Positions 7,365 to 16,515 of a DNA stretch of 32,760 bases are shown one piece after another. This stretch comes from Methylotenera_A sp036675645 (GTDB lineage Bacteria; Pseudomonadota; Gammaproteobacteria; Burkholderiales; Methylophilaceae), in assembly GCA_036675645.1 (NCBI GenBank), contig JAKFEP010000172.1, positions 1-32,760 on the forward strand, written 5' to 3'. The notes under the pieces are model-generated. The model was not told the origin of the DNA, ran no database searches, and was given only the letters and a program-made list of their open reading frames with translations. The position numbers and the translations under genes are program-made. Within the stretch, counting starts at the first letter, position 1. Each line of letters starts with the position of its first letter.

Positions 7365-9065
7365 ATGTTAGCCAACGTAGTGCAAAAAATACAGACCGCT
7401 TTACATCACCAAGAGGTGAGAAAAAATCTTGGTTGGATGGACACGCTGAGTCAAATGGATGAGCTGGATGCGATTAAAGAGACGACAGCTCACATCGCTC
7501 AACTTAAGTTTGATACTGGTGCAACGTTGAAACGTCAGTTAGATATTTTGCTGGTAATTGACCGAAAAACCTATCGCCAGTCTAAAAAAATCACTCATAA
7601 GTATTTGACTTCATTTAAGTTAAATAAAAAATTAAGTGATGATATTTATACGATCATGTATCAATATTACCGTCAGCTATATGTGGCTTATACGCAGTTT
7701 CTAGACTTTTATTCATCACAAAAAATAGTGGCATTAGATATTGATAAACTCAATTTAACCTTAGCACGCCATTTAAATGCAACTTTTTCAATGACCAAAT
7801 GGCGTTATTTTGATGACCAAGCAGCGCCTACAGGGACTTGGGATCATGTTTGTAAAGTCATCAGATATGCTGAAAAATTGGCAATATTAAATAGCAATTT
7901 GTTTGTGTATGATTTTCAGCGTAAAGAAACCAACCTGGCCGCTTTATTAGAGCGCGGGTTTATGATGGATATTTTGCAAAAAAGCAATTACAACAGTTTG
8001 CAAATCCAGCTGACCGAACAGATCCTTAAGCAGTGGGCAACTAATCCCATTATTGCCACCAAATTTCAACGTGACAATCATCACTTCTTTATTAATATAG
8101 ACAGCGACAAAGGGCCAGAAAGGATTCGTGCGGTAGAGAAGTTTGCAGATTATCGTTTTTGGCGTGTAACCCGTATTGTTGACTTGATAGAAGCTTACCT
8201 GTGTGCGGTCAACACGGATAAGGCGTTGGCAGAGTTTCGCTTAGAAAAAATTGCACCTACCGTGATTATTGTGCAGTTATTTAAAAAGCTGCGTGCAGAC
8301 TGGTGTGTGGAGGGCTATGAGCGTCAGCGCAGAAAACAAGCCAGAGAGAAAAAAAATAAGCTGATTCATGTGACCTATGGCTTAACGAATATATGCCGTC
8401 AATTAGGTGCGTCCAATACCAGCCTATTTGAAAAACCACCGGTAAGAGACAGTAGTGAGTTTGAAATAAAATTGGCTACCTATCGTAATAAAGACCAATC
8501 ACCTCAAGGTTATCAAGCTAAACATAGCGGGATTGGTAGTGAAAACTGGTGGTTGATAGACGAGAGCACGACCGGCTTCGGTGTAGATTTAGGTAAGTCT
8601 TATAGCGATTGGATAGAAACTGGCAAGCTCATTGCCTACACCAGTTCAGAAAATAGGAGCCTATATGTTATTGCCGAAATAAAAAGCATTAGGAAGCAAG
8701 CGAATGGTCATTACCGTGCTGGTTTAGAAATTATGGGTACCCATGGTTCCTCAGTTAAGGTCGGGCGTATAAGTGAACATCACTTTTCCGAGGCAATCAG
8801 CGGTTATTATGTAGATGACACTTGGACGCATGTGGATGAGATTAGCACTTTTGATGCGTTGATGCTGGATCATCAAGATGATGCCAAGTCGAACGCTGCT
8901 ACGTTGATCGTGCCTAGAAGCGAATATAAGCGGGGCAGTAAAGTGCTGGTCAAACTACCGGGTAGCGACAAAGTCCTGGAAATGGGCGTGCCATTGATTA
9001 AGCAGCGTGAGTGGGTGCGTGTGGCAGTGCCAGTTAAATCGAACGCATTATTAAGTAAGCAGTAA
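7365..9065 (+). CDS. Large uncharacterised protein with a split PilZ-like C-terminal domain
   Basis: The 566-aa protein has no signal peptide or clear membrane segment, so it is probably cytoplasmic. Residues 1 to about 310 are mostly helical and unrecognised. A basic stretch at 320-330 contains RKQAR (R323-R327, an RxxxR pattern), and residues 399-404 read DESTTG, a DxSxxG pattern. These are the two c-di-GMP contact motifs of PilZ domains, but they lie about 70 residues apart instead of the usual 20-30. Strand-rich segments follow (KLIAYTSS, YVIAEIKSI, YRAGLEIMG), resembling the second half of a PilZ barrel. The start ATG follows AGGA by 7 nt. The gene is alone behind a sigma-54 promoter. 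The PilZ assignment is tentative. Confidence 0.7.
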   Translation: MLANVVQKIQTALHHQEVRKNLGWMDTLSQMDELDAIKETTAHIAQLKFDTGATLKRQLDILLVIDRKTYRQSKKITHKYLTSFKLNKKLSDDIYTIMYQYYRQLYVAYTQFLDFYSSQKIVALDIDKLNLTLARHLNATFSMTKWRYFDDQAAPTGTWDHVCKVIRYAEKLAILNSNLFVYDFQRKETNLAALLERGFMMDILQKSNYNSLQIQLTEQILKQWATNPIIATKFQRDNHHFFINIDSDKGPERIRAVEKFADYRFWRVTRIVDLIEAYLCAVNTDKALAEFRLEKIAPTVIIVQLFKKLRADWCVEGYERQRRKQAREKKNKLIHVTYGLTNICRQLGASNTSLFEKPPVRDSSEFEIKLATYRNKDQSPQGYQAKHSGIGSENWWLIDESTTGFGVDLGKSYSDWIETGKLIAYTSSENRSLYVIAEIKSIRKQANGHYRAGLEIMGTHGSSVKVGRISEHHFSEAISGYYVDDTWTHVDEISTFDALMLDHQDDAKSNAATLIVPRSEYKRGSKVLVKLPGSDKVLEMGVPLIKQREWVRVAVPVKSNALLSKQ

Positions 9066-9081
9066 ATTTTTAATCGCTATG

Positions 9082-9111
9082 GAATCTTAGCCGCATAAAC
9101 TGCTAAGATTC
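9082..9111 (+). terminator. 10-bp hairpin between the PilZ-like gene and lolC
   Basis: GAATCTTAGC (9082-9091) and GCTAAGATTC (9102-9111) form a perfect 10-bp stem with a 10-nt loop. It starts 17 bp after the stop of the PilZ-like gene and ends 6 bp before the lolC ATG. The T-run after it is weak (TGCTTTATG), so it may be an inefficient terminator or an RNA structure masking the lolC ribosome site. Confidence 0.5.
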
Positions 9112-9117
9112 TGCTTT

Positions 9118-10413
9118 ATGTCTCTTCTTCCCAACTCTCTCATAGCAAAATTGCCTTATGAGCTGTTAATCGGTTTGCGTTACACACGCGCAAAACGTAA
9201 AAATCATTTCATTTCATTTATTTCGCTTACCAGTATGATCGGTATTGGCTTGGGCGTTGCTGCGCTAATTGTGGTGCTGTCTGTGATGAATGGCTTTCAG
9301 GCCGAATTGCGCACCCGTATTCTAGGTGTGGCATCGCACCTGGAAATTACTGGTGCAAACAATCAATTGGGTGGTTGGCCAGCACTAGCTGAACAAGTGC
9401 GTACATTTAAAACCGATGGTCAACCCGAAGTCATCGCTAGTGCGCCCTATATGATGGCGCAAGGCATGCTCAGTTATGGCCAGGCAGTGCAGGGTGTCTT
9501 AGTGCGTGGTGTGTTGCCCGTAGAAGAAGACAAAGTCGCTGATTTAGGCAAAAACATGAAAGCAGGTAGCTTGTCTGACCTGCGTGCAGGCGAATTTGGT
9601 GTAGTGCTGGGCGCCGATTTGGCGCAATTACTGGGCGTTTCGATTGGTGAAAAAGTGGTGCTGATGGCACCACAAGGTCAGTTTACGCCAACCGGTGTGG
9701 TGCCACGCATCAAGCAATTTAAAGTGGTGGGTTTGTTCCAAATCGGTATGTATGAATATGATGCGGGTCTTGCGCTGATTCACATGGAGGATGCAGCTAA
9801 GCTATACCGTATGGGGGATCGAGTTTCAGGGCTGCGGTTAAAGCTCAATGACTTGTTTGACGCTCCCGCTATGTCGAGCAAACTGGCTGAAAACTTAACC
9901 CCTAGCGGCATGTACTATGTGACGGATTGGACGCAACAACACGCCAACTTTTTTAAAGCGGTACAGCTAGAGAAAAAAGTCATGTTCATCATCCTCACAC
10001 TGATTGTCGCAGTGGCGGCGTTTAATATCGTTTCTACACTGGTGATGGCAGTCACAGACAAGCGGGCTGACATCGCAATCATGCGGACTTTCGGCGCAAG
10101 CCCGCGCAGCATCATGGGTATATTTATAGTACAAGGTGCGCTTATCGGCATGATAGGCACCATCATCGGTGCAGTAGCGGGCGTCATTATTGCGTTAAAT
10201 ATTGACAGCATTATCCCGTTTATCGAGCATCTATTTAAAGTGCAGTTTTTGGCAAAAGATGTGTATTACATCAGCGATTTACCTTCAAAATTAGAGTGGG
10301 ATGATGTCATTACCATCGTCGTCATGTCGTTTATTTTAAGTTTACTAGCCACACTGTATCCAAGCTATAAAGCCTCCACCATCAACCCGGCAGAGGCCTT
10401 AAGATATGAGTAA
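9118..10413 (+). CDS. lolC: Lipoprotein-releasing ABC transporter permease (LolC/LolE family)
   Basis: The 431-aa inner-membrane protein starts with the family pattern LPYELLIGLRYTRAKRKNHFISFISL, followed by a first membrane helix at about residues 38-62, a large periplasmic domain to about 285, and three further helices (about 288-312, 335-360, 395-420). It ends in SYKASTINPAEALRYE, typical of LolC/E. With LolD it extracts outer-membrane lipoproteins and hands them to LolA. Only one permease gene is present here, so a homodimer (LolF-like) or a second copy elsewhere is possible. The ATG at 9118 has no clear Shine-Dalgarno and directly follows a hairpin. It overlaps lolD by 8 nt. Confidence 0.93.
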   Translation: MSLLPNSLIAKLPYELLIGLRYTRAKRKNHFISFISLTSMIGIGLGVAALIVVLSVMNGFQAELRTRILGVASHLEITGANNQLGGWPALAEQVRTFKTDGQPEVIASAPYMMAQGMLSYGQAVQGVLVRGVLPVEEDKVADLGKNMKAGSLSDLRAGEFGVVLGADLAQLLGVSIGEKVVLMAPQGQFTPTGVVPRIKQFKVVGLFQIGMYEYDAGLALIHMEDAAKLYRMGDRVSGLRLKLNDLFDAPAMSSKLAENLTPSGMYYVTDWTQQHANFFKAVQLEKKVMFIILTLIVAVAAFNIVSTLVMAVTDKRADIAIMRTFGASPRSIMGIFIVQGALIGMIGTIIGAVAGVIIALNIDSIIPFIEHLFKVQFLAKDVYYISDLPSKLEWDDVITIVVMSFILSLLATLYPSYKASTINPAEALRYE

Positions 10414-11086
10414 CACGATTATTACATGTCAGAGCTTGTGTAAAACCTACACGGGCTTAGATGTGGCGGTACTTAACGGCATTGATTTGCAGGTAAATGC
10501 TGGTGAACAAATTGCTATTGTCGGGGTTTCAGGTTCGGGGAAAAGCACACTGCTACACTTGCTTGGCGGCCTAGATTCTCCTACAAGTGGCCAGGTTGCG
10601 TTAATGGGTAAAGATTTAAGTCAATTGAATGAAGCACAAAAAGGTGCACTTAGAAACCAGTCATTGGGCTTCGTCTATCAATTCCACCATTTATTACCGG
10701 AATTCACTGCGATAGAAAATGTGGCCATGCCTTTGTTAATTCGCCGTGTGTCACGTGAGCAGGCTTTAGAAAGCGCAAAAGCTATGCTAACAAAAGTGGG
10801 TCTGGCGCACCGTTTAGAGCACATGCCAGGTGAGCTTTCTGGGGGTGAACGACAACGCGCTGCCTTAGCCAGAGCCCTCGTTACGCAACCCGCCTGCATT
10901 CTGGCGGATGAACCAACGGGTAATCTGGATCGTGTGACCGCCAACCAGGTGTTTGATTTGCTGTTGGAAATTAATCAGGCGCAACATACCAGCTTGGTCG
11001 TCGTCACGCATGATTTAGGATTGGCAGCCAAAATGCATCGGCAATATCGGCTAGAAGATGGCAAGCTGACCCAATTTAGCGATTAA
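10406..11086 (+). CDS. lolD: Lipoprotein-releasing ABC transporter ATP-binding protein LolD
   Basis: The 226-aa ABC ATPase shows Walker A (GVSGSGKST), the Q-loop region (FVYQFHHLLPEFTA, characteristic of the LolD/MacB group), the signature LSGGERQR, Walker B (CILADEPTGNLD) and the H-loop (VVTHD). It powers lipoprotein release by the LolC/E permease encoded just upstream, with which it overlaps by 8 nt. AGAGG lies 9 nt before its ATG. Confidence 0.95.
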   Translation: MSNTIITCQSLCKTYTGLDVAVLNGIDLQVNAGEQIAIVGVSGSGKSTLLHLLGGLDSPTSGQVALMGKDLSQLNEAQKGALRNQSLGFVYQFHHLLPEFTAIENVAMPLLIRRVSREQALESAKAMLTKVGLAHRLEHMPGELSGGERQRAALARALVTQPACILADEPTGNLDRVTANQVFDLLLEINQAQHTSLVVVTHDLGLAAKMHRQYRLEDGKLTQFSD

Positions 11087-11088
11087 AT

Positions 11089-13527
11089 ATGATACTGGCA
11101 GCGCTGGGGTTTGTATTTGGCGCTTGGTTGTTGCAACAACAGCCTGATCTTAATACTTTTCTGCCTAGTATTTTTATCGGCCTGCAGGCCTTTTGGATAC
11201 TGGTTCCTAGCCTTGCAGTTTTTATCTATTTATACCAATCCAAATTTTCCAGGCTTTTAAAAAGTATTTGTGGATTACTTATTGCGGCTTTACTGGGGTT
11301 TATGTGGGCAGCTAATTTCGCAGCTGTTCGATTAAGCGATGCGCTCCCAGCTGATTGGCAACAAAAGAGCATTAACATTATTGGTGTGGTAGCCAGCTTG
11401 CCAGAAGTCACCGAGCGCGGCGAGCGCTTTAAGTTTGACGTAGAAAAGATTCTGACCCCACAAGCAAAACTACCGCAGCATATCTCACTTAATTTTTATC
11501 GTAATGAAGCATCGCCCAGGCCAGAAGATGCGCCAACTGCTAACAATCATTTTCATGCAGGGGAACGCTGGCAATTTACAGTGCGGCTGAAGCGACCACA
11601 CACCACCTATAACCCGCACGGGTTTGATTTTGAGGCGTGGGCGCTGGCGGAAAATATACGTGCTACCGGTAGTATCCATAGTAAGAGCGGTTATAAAAAG
11701 CTTGCCAATTTTGTGTGGCGGCCAAGCTATATGGTAGAAACTATACGCGAAAAAATCGGTAATCGTATTTCGCAAACTCTAGAAAATAAGCCCTACGCTG
11801 GGGTTATTCGGGCGCTGGTAGTGGGAGATGATAGCCAAATTTCTCAAGCAGAGTGGAATATATTTTTACACACAGGTGTAAATCACTTAATCAGTATATC
11901 TGGCCTGCACATCACCATGCTGGCGGGTCTAATGTATGCAATTGTCGCATTTGCCTGGCGGCGCATTCCCAGTTTCGTCATGTACATGCCCGCTCACAAA
12001 GTCGCCACCATTGCTGGCTTAATAGTTGCCCTGGCCTATGCGTTGCTGGCTGGGATGTCAGTGCCCACGCAGCGTACGCTATTAATGCTCACCACCTTTG
12101 CCCTAGCTTTGATAGCCGGGCGAAATATGGCCATTTCACGCGCTTTAGCCATTGCGTTGTTAGTCGTCGTGATCGTTGACCCGTGGGCGGTGATTGCACC
12201 TGGGTTTTGGCTGTCATTCGGGGCGGTGGCTTTAATTGCCTGCATCACGGTTGGGCGGTTAAAACCTATGTCCGCATTCAATACCGCCGTGCATACACAG
12301 TGGGCTATTACATTGGGCTTACTGCCCCTGCTTATAGTCATGTTCGGTCAGGCCTCCATCATTTCGCCTGTGGCTAATGCGTTTGCAATCCCTGTGATTA
12401 GTCTATTGGTTGTCCCGCTGTCTATTTTGGGTGGCTTTATTCCTGTCGATTTTATTCTGCATGCTGCATATTTCGTATTAGAAATTTGCATGCAAGCGTT
12501 AATGTTTTTATCCAACTTGCCTACTTGGCAGCAAGCTGCGCCGCCCATTTGGGCGCTTCTTCTGGCAATGTTTGGTGTTGTCTGGATATTGTTACCGCGC
12601 GGCTTTCCACAACGCTGGCTAGGTGTTATTTTATTATTGCCTTTATTTTACACAAGCCAAGCCAAACTGGCCGAAGGAGAAATGCGTGCGACGGTATTAG
12701 ATGTAGGTCAGGGTTTGGCGATGGTGGTGCAAACCAGGAATCATACGTTTTTATATGATGCAGGTCCGCGCTATTCGGCGCAAAGTGATGCTGGAAGCCG
12801 CATTGTGGTGCCATTCTTGCGAGGTGCAGGCATCAAAAAGTTAGATGGGTTTATAATCAGCCACGATGATCTTGACCACAGCGGCGGTGCGGCATCAGTG
12901 CTGGCACAATTAACTATCGGCTGGTTTGCAAGCTCGTTTACGCAAACCGACAGTATGATTTTTCCGCCTAAAGCCATTAAATGCTTTGCCGGCCAAAAGT
13001 GGCACTGGGATAAAGTGGAGTTCGAAGTGCTAGCGCCAACTTTAGCCAGCTATGAAGATGCCAGTATCAAAGACAATAACCGCAGTTGTGTAGTAAAGAT
13101 AAGCAGTCAGTTTGGTAGCCTATTATTGCCAGGGGATATTGAAAAAGAGGCGGAAAATGCACTTTTGGATGATGTAATTGAAAGTAATGGCCTGCAAGAT
13201 ACGGCTTTTGGCGATGCTGTTTACCCGCGTCTAGCCTCTCGCCTAAAGAGCGATGTAGTGATAGCACCACATCATGGCAGTAAAACCTCCTCTACATCAG
13301 AATTTGTACAGGCGGTTGGCGCACAGCACACTATTTTTACCGTGGGCTATTTGAACCGTTTTAAACACCCTAAGGAATTCATAGAAAATCGGTTCGCAGA
13401 AAATGGCGCATTGACCTACCGCTCTGACTATCATGGCGCACTGACTTTAGATTTTACGCAAACCAATGGCATCAGTGTGAATGCTTGGCGCCAAAGCCAG
13501 CCACGTTACTGGCACGATAAATACTGA
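11089..13527 (+). CDS. comEC: DNA uptake channel ComEC/Rec2
   Basis: The 812-aa protein has three expected parts: an N-terminal membrane region with a DUF4131-like segment (about 1-200), a central Competence domain of many helices beginning near LISISGLHITMLAGL, and a C-terminal metallo-beta-lactamase domain (about 530-800) with LDVGQGLAMV, SHDDLDHSGG and APHHGSKTS. ComEC carries single-stranded DNA across the inner membrane during natural transformation, and the C-terminal domain is thought to degrade the non-transported strand. The metal-binding histidines and aspartates are present, so it looks intact. It starts 2 bp after lolD. No other competence gene is in the window. Confidence 0.95.
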   Translation: MILAALGFVFGAWLLQQQPDLNTFLPSIFIGLQAFWILVPSLAVFIYLYQSKFSRLLKSICGLLIAALLGFMWAANFAAVRLSDALPADWQQKSINIIGVVASLPEVTERGERFKFDVEKILTPQAKLPQHISLNFYRNEASPRPEDAPTANNHFHAGERWQFTVRLKRPHTTYNPHGFDFEAWALAENIRATGSIHSKSGYKKLANFVWRPSYMVETIREKIGNRISQTLENKPYAGVIRALVVGDDSQISQAEWNIFLHTGVNHLISISGLHITMLAGLMYAIVAFAWRRIPSFVMYMPAHKVATIAGLIVALAYALLAGMSVPTQRTLLMLTTFALALIAGRNMAISRALAIALLVVVIVDPWAVIAPGFWLSFGAVALIACITVGRLKPMSAFNTAVHTQWAITLGLLPLLIVMFGQASIISPVANAFAIPVISLLVVPLSILGGFIPVDFILHAAYFVLEICMQALMFLSNLPTWQQAAPPIWALLLAMFGVVWILLPRGFPQRWLGVILLLPLFYTSQAKLAEGEMRATVLDVGQGLAMVVQTRNHTFLYDAGPRYSAQSDAGSRIVVPFLRGAGIKKLDGFIISHDDLDHSGGAASVLAQLTIGWFASSFTQTDSMIFPPKAIKCFAGQKWHWDKVEFEVLAPTLASYEDASIKDNNRSCVVKISSQFGSLLLPGDIEKEAENALLDDVIESNGLQDTAFGDAVYPRLASRLKSDVVIAPHHGSKTSSTSEFVQAVGAQHTIFTVGYLNRFKHPKEFIENRFAENGALTYRSDYHGALTLDFTQTNGISVNAWRQSQPRYWHDKY

Positions 13528-13594
13528 TGAAAATGCTGGCGAACTTGAGTAAAGAAACTTGCCCAAAAGCCAGCTTCAAGCTAAAGTGGCACAT

Positions 13595-13647
13595 GTTTTT
13601 TGACTTAGTGCTTTGATTAAGTCTTGTGATTTATAGTTTTTGACTTA
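13595..13647 (+). promoter_or_regulatory. Repeated GACTTA boxes upstream of exbB
   Basis: The 132-bp gap after comEC holds GACTTA (13602-13607), its inverted copy TAAGTC (13618-13623), and a further GACTTA (13642-13647) that runs into the AAGGAG ribosome site of exbB. The first and third copies share the longer context TTTTTGACTTA. This could be an operator or promoter region for the envelope operon; I see no well-spaced -35/-10 pair. Confidence 0.3.
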
Positions 13648-13659
13648 AGGAGTTTTGCT

Positions 13660-14265
13660 GTGTGGGAAATTATTTTAGCGGCTGGTTGGCCAATCTGGCC
13701 ATTAATCATTGCTTCAATTATCGCGTTAGCGATTATTGGCGAGCGTTTTTGGGCGTTGCGCGATGAAGTGGTGGCACCTAGCAACCTATTGCCAGAAGTG
13801 CAAAAGTGGCTAGGACAGGGCGGCGTCACTAAAGAAACATTAGTCAAGTTAGAAAATCATTCTATGCTGGGCCAAGTGTTTGCCAGCGCGTTAGCCAATG
13901 CTAAAAATTCACGCGAAATCACTAAAGAAGCAATTGAAGAAACGGGCCGCGCTGTGGCGCACAAACTAGACCGCTATTTGCCTACACTAGGTACGATTGC
14001 TACTGTGTCACCTTTGCTCGGCCTATTAGGTACGGTGATTGGTATGGTGGAGTTGTTTGGCTCGTTTACTAATAGTGGTCACGATGTCGCGCAATTTGCA
14101 CGCGGTATTTCAGTGGCACTCTACAACACGGCTGGCGGTATTATCGTGGCAGTGCCTGCGATGATTGCTTATCGCTATTTCCGTGGCAAAGTGGACGGCC
14201 TGTTAGTGGAGATGGAACAACAGGCGATTAAGTTGGTAGAAATTCTGCATGGTGAAAGAAAGTAA
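13660..14265 (+). CDS. exbB: MotA/TolQ/ExbB proton channel family protein
   Basis: The 201-aa inner-membrane protein has an N-terminal helix (about 5-27) and two helices in the C-terminal half around TVSPLLGLLGTVIGMVELF and YNTAGGIIVAVPAMIAY, the conserved MotA/TolQ/ExbB core. With the ExbD-like partner it converts proton flow into mechanical work, usually for TonB or Tol. No tonB or tol gene is adjacent, and this exbBD-msbA-lpxK order is common in proteobacteria. The start is GTG at 13660, backed by AAGGAG 7 nt upstream. It heads the operon to kdsB. Confidence 0.9.
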   Translation: MWEIILAAGWPIWPLIIASIIALAIIGERFWALRDEVVAPSNLLPEVQKWLGQGGVTKETLVKLENHSMLGQVFASALANAKNSREITKEAIEETGRAVAHKLDRYLPTLGTIATVSPLLGLLGTVIGMVELFGSFTNSGHDVAQFARGISVALYNTAGGIIVAVPAMIAYRYFRGKVDGLLVEMEQQAIKLVEILHGERK

Positions 14266-14268
14266 AGT

Positions 14269-14688
14269 ATGAATTTTCAACGTGGTAAGGCGCACGAAGA
14301 GCTAGAAATGAATCTAGTGCCGTTGATTGATGTGTTGCTGGTGATTATTATTTTCTTAATTGTCAGCGCCACTTTCGCTCGCACCAGTGAGCTGCAAATT
14401 AATTTACCTACGGCAGAGGCTATCAGTCCAGTCGATAAACCATTGGTGGTTACGGTGGAAGTTGACGCAAGCGGCCGTTATATGGTCAATGGTAACGAAG
14501 TCGCGGGTGGTGACGTTGGGCAGATTGCCAGCGCGCTTACTAAAGCGGCAGGAAGTGGCAAAGATCCCACAATTGTGATTAATGCCGATGCGAAAGCGAC
14601 GCACCAAAGCGTAGTAAACGTCATGGAGGCGTCACGCCAGGCGAATTACACGCATATTACTTTTGCCACACAAGCAGTTACAAACTAA
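14269..14688 (+). CDS. exbD: Biopolymer transport protein ExbD/TolR family
   Basis: The 139-aa protein has one N-terminal membrane helix (about 17-38) containing the conserved aspartate in NLVPLIDVLLVIIIF, which is the proton-relay residue of ExbD/TolR. The rest is a periplasmic domain ending in YTHITFATQ. It starts 3 bp after exbB and must form the stator complex with it. Confidence 0.93.
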   Translation: MNFQRGKAHEELEMNLVPLIDVLLVIIIFLIVSATFARTSELQINLPTAEAISPVDKPLVVTVEVDASGRYMVNGNEVAGGDVGQIASALTKAAGSGKDPTIVINADAKATHQSVVNVMEASRQANYTHITFATQAVTN

Positions 14689-14738
14689 ATTTGTAGCTCT
14701 TTAATTATCATTAATGTCACTCATTCGACGGCCAATTA

Positions 14739-16505
14739 ATGTCGAAATCATCACGCAAATCTAAACATAACAACGATAAGCCGCATATTGCAAACGCTAA
14801 AGGTTTGTACTTGCGGTTATTTCGCTATATTTGGCAGCAAAAGCTTTACTTCTTTATCACCATTACCGCTACTGCCATTCTTGCCGCCAGCAACACCGGC
14901 TTTTTGGCGCTGATTAAACAAATTACCGATGAGGGGTTTGTCAAACAATCTGCCGATAAACTTAATTTATTGCCACTGATGTTGTTTGGCTTAATGACCT
15001 TGCGCGGCCTGACCGGGTTTATTTCTACTTATAGTATGAAAATGATAGCGCGCAGGATTGTAGAAAATCTACGCAAAAACGCTTTTGCCAAAATGATGCA
15101 GCTGCCAGCCAACTTTTACGATCACAACCAGACGGGTGTGATGGTTTCTAAGCTTACTTACGACACAGAGCGGATTTCAAACGCTTGTACGCGTGCTGCT
15201 CTGAACGTACTACGCGATGTGCTCACGGTGATTGGATTGGTCGGCTACATGCTGTATTTAGATTGGCGCTTGACCCTTGTATTTGCAATCGTGACGCCTT
15301 TTATGGCGCTATATCTGGCCAAGATGACGCCAAAATTGCGTGCTAATGCACAAAAAGTGCAGTTGGGCGTCGGCGAAATGACGAAAGTAGCAGAAGAAGC
15401 GATTTCTGGGCAGCGCATCGTTAAAATTTTTGGTGCGCAAGATTACGAAAACGAGCGCTTTTCCAAAGTGGTGGGTCGAAATCGCCAGCTAGAACTACGC
15501 ACCACGCGAATTGCGGGCTTAAGCAGTTTGGTGGTAGAAATGCTGGCGGCGTTCGCACTGGCTTTGGTGGTGTATTACGCACTGGGTCGGTTTACCGTCG
15601 GTGAGTTCGCCGCTTTTATTGGTGCGTTACTCATGCTGATTGCGCCCATCAAACACATTACAGCTGCCAACGAAGATTTTCAGGTGGGTTTATCTGCTGC
15701 ACAGAGTGTTTTTGAAGTCATCGATACGCCGCCAGAGATAAATGAAGGGGACAAGGTCATTCATCGCGCGCGCGGTGAAATTGAGTTTAGAAATGTCACA
15801 GTGCGTTATGACAATACCAAAAAGCCTGCCATTGATAATTTAAGTTTTAACATAAAACCTGGTGAAAAAATCGCATTGGTGGGGCGCTCTGGTGGGGGTA
15901 AAACCACGCTGGTGAATTTGTTACCGCGCTTTTATGAGCTAGAACAAGGCATTATTCTGTTAGATGGAGTGGATGTTCGTGCTTTGGAGCTCAAGAATTT
16001 GCGCAGCCAATTTTCACTCGTCAGCCAGGATATTATTTTGTTTAATGATAGCATTTTTAATAATATCGCTTACGGCGCCTTACGCAATGCCAGCGAGGAT
16101 GAAGTGATAGCAGCTGCTAAGGCTGCACACGCATGGGACTTTATCCAGCAATTACCTAACGGCTTACAAAATGAAATTGGCGACAGGGGAGTGCGCCTTT
16201 CTGGTGGCCAGCGCCAGCGTATTGCCATTGCGCGCGCCATTCTTAAAAATGCGCCGATATTGCTGTTAGATGAAGCCACCAGTGCACTGGATACAGAATC
16301 GGAACTGCATGTGCAAGCTGCGCTGGATGCGTTGATGAAAAATCGTACCAGTATTGTCATTGCGCATCGCTTAAGCACAATTGAAAATGCCGACAGGATT
16401 TTGGTTATGCAGCAGGGCACGATTGTAGAAGCAGGTAGCCATCACGATTTGGTTGCTAACAATGGTTATTACACCAAGCTGTATCAAAAAGAATTTGAAA
16501 CCTGA
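14739..16505 (+). CDS. msbA: Lipid A export ABC transporter MsbA
   Basis: The 588-aa half-transporter has six membrane helices in residues about 30-325, followed by an ATPase domain with Walker A (GRSGGGKTT), signature LSGGQRQR, Walker B (ILLLDEATSALD) and the switch histidine (IVIAHRLST). It flips core-lipid A across the inner membrane. The close lpxK downstream supports MsbA rather than a drug exporter. The start ATG at 14739 has no strong ribosome site; the 50-bp gap after exbD is AT-rich. The last codons run to within 10 bp of the lpxK start. Confidence 0.94.
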   Translation: MSKSSRKSKHNNDKPHIANAKGLYLRLFRYIWQQKLYFFITITATAILAASNTGFLALIKQITDEGFVKQSADKLNLLPLMLFGLMTLRGLTGFISTYSMKMIARRIVENLRKNAFAKMMQLPANFYDHNQTGVMVSKLTYDTERISNACTRAALNVLRDVLTVIGLVGYMLYLDWRLTLVFAIVTPFMALYLAKMTPKLRANAQKVQLGVGEMTKVAEEAISGQRIVKIFGAQDYENERFSKVVGRNRQLELRTTRIAGLSSLVVEMLAAFALALVVYYALGRFTVGEFAAFIGALLMLIAPIKHITAANEDFQVGLSAAQSVFEVIDTPPEINEGDKVIHRARGEIEFRNVTVRYDNTKKPAIDNLSFNIKPGEKIALVGRSGGGKTTLVNLLPRFYELEQGIILLDGVDVRALELKNLRSQFSLVSQDIILFNDSIFNNIAYGALRNASEDEVIAAAKAAHAWDFIQQLPNGLQNEIGDRGVRLSGGQRQRIAIARAILKNAPILLLDEATSALDTESELHVQAALDALMKNRTSIVIAHRLSTIENADRILVMQQGTIVEAGSHHDLVANNGYYTKLYQKEFET

Positions 16506-16515
16506 TTTTTATGCC

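Noticed and set aside
13587..13601. TGGCAC upstream of exbB as a second sigma-54 promoter
   Set aside because: At the -12 position there is TTTT instead of TTGC, so the essential GC is missing.
16453..16515. Longer lpxK start inside msbA
   Set aside because: The extra residues do not resemble LpxK, and an ATG at 16516 just after the msbA stop fits the family start.
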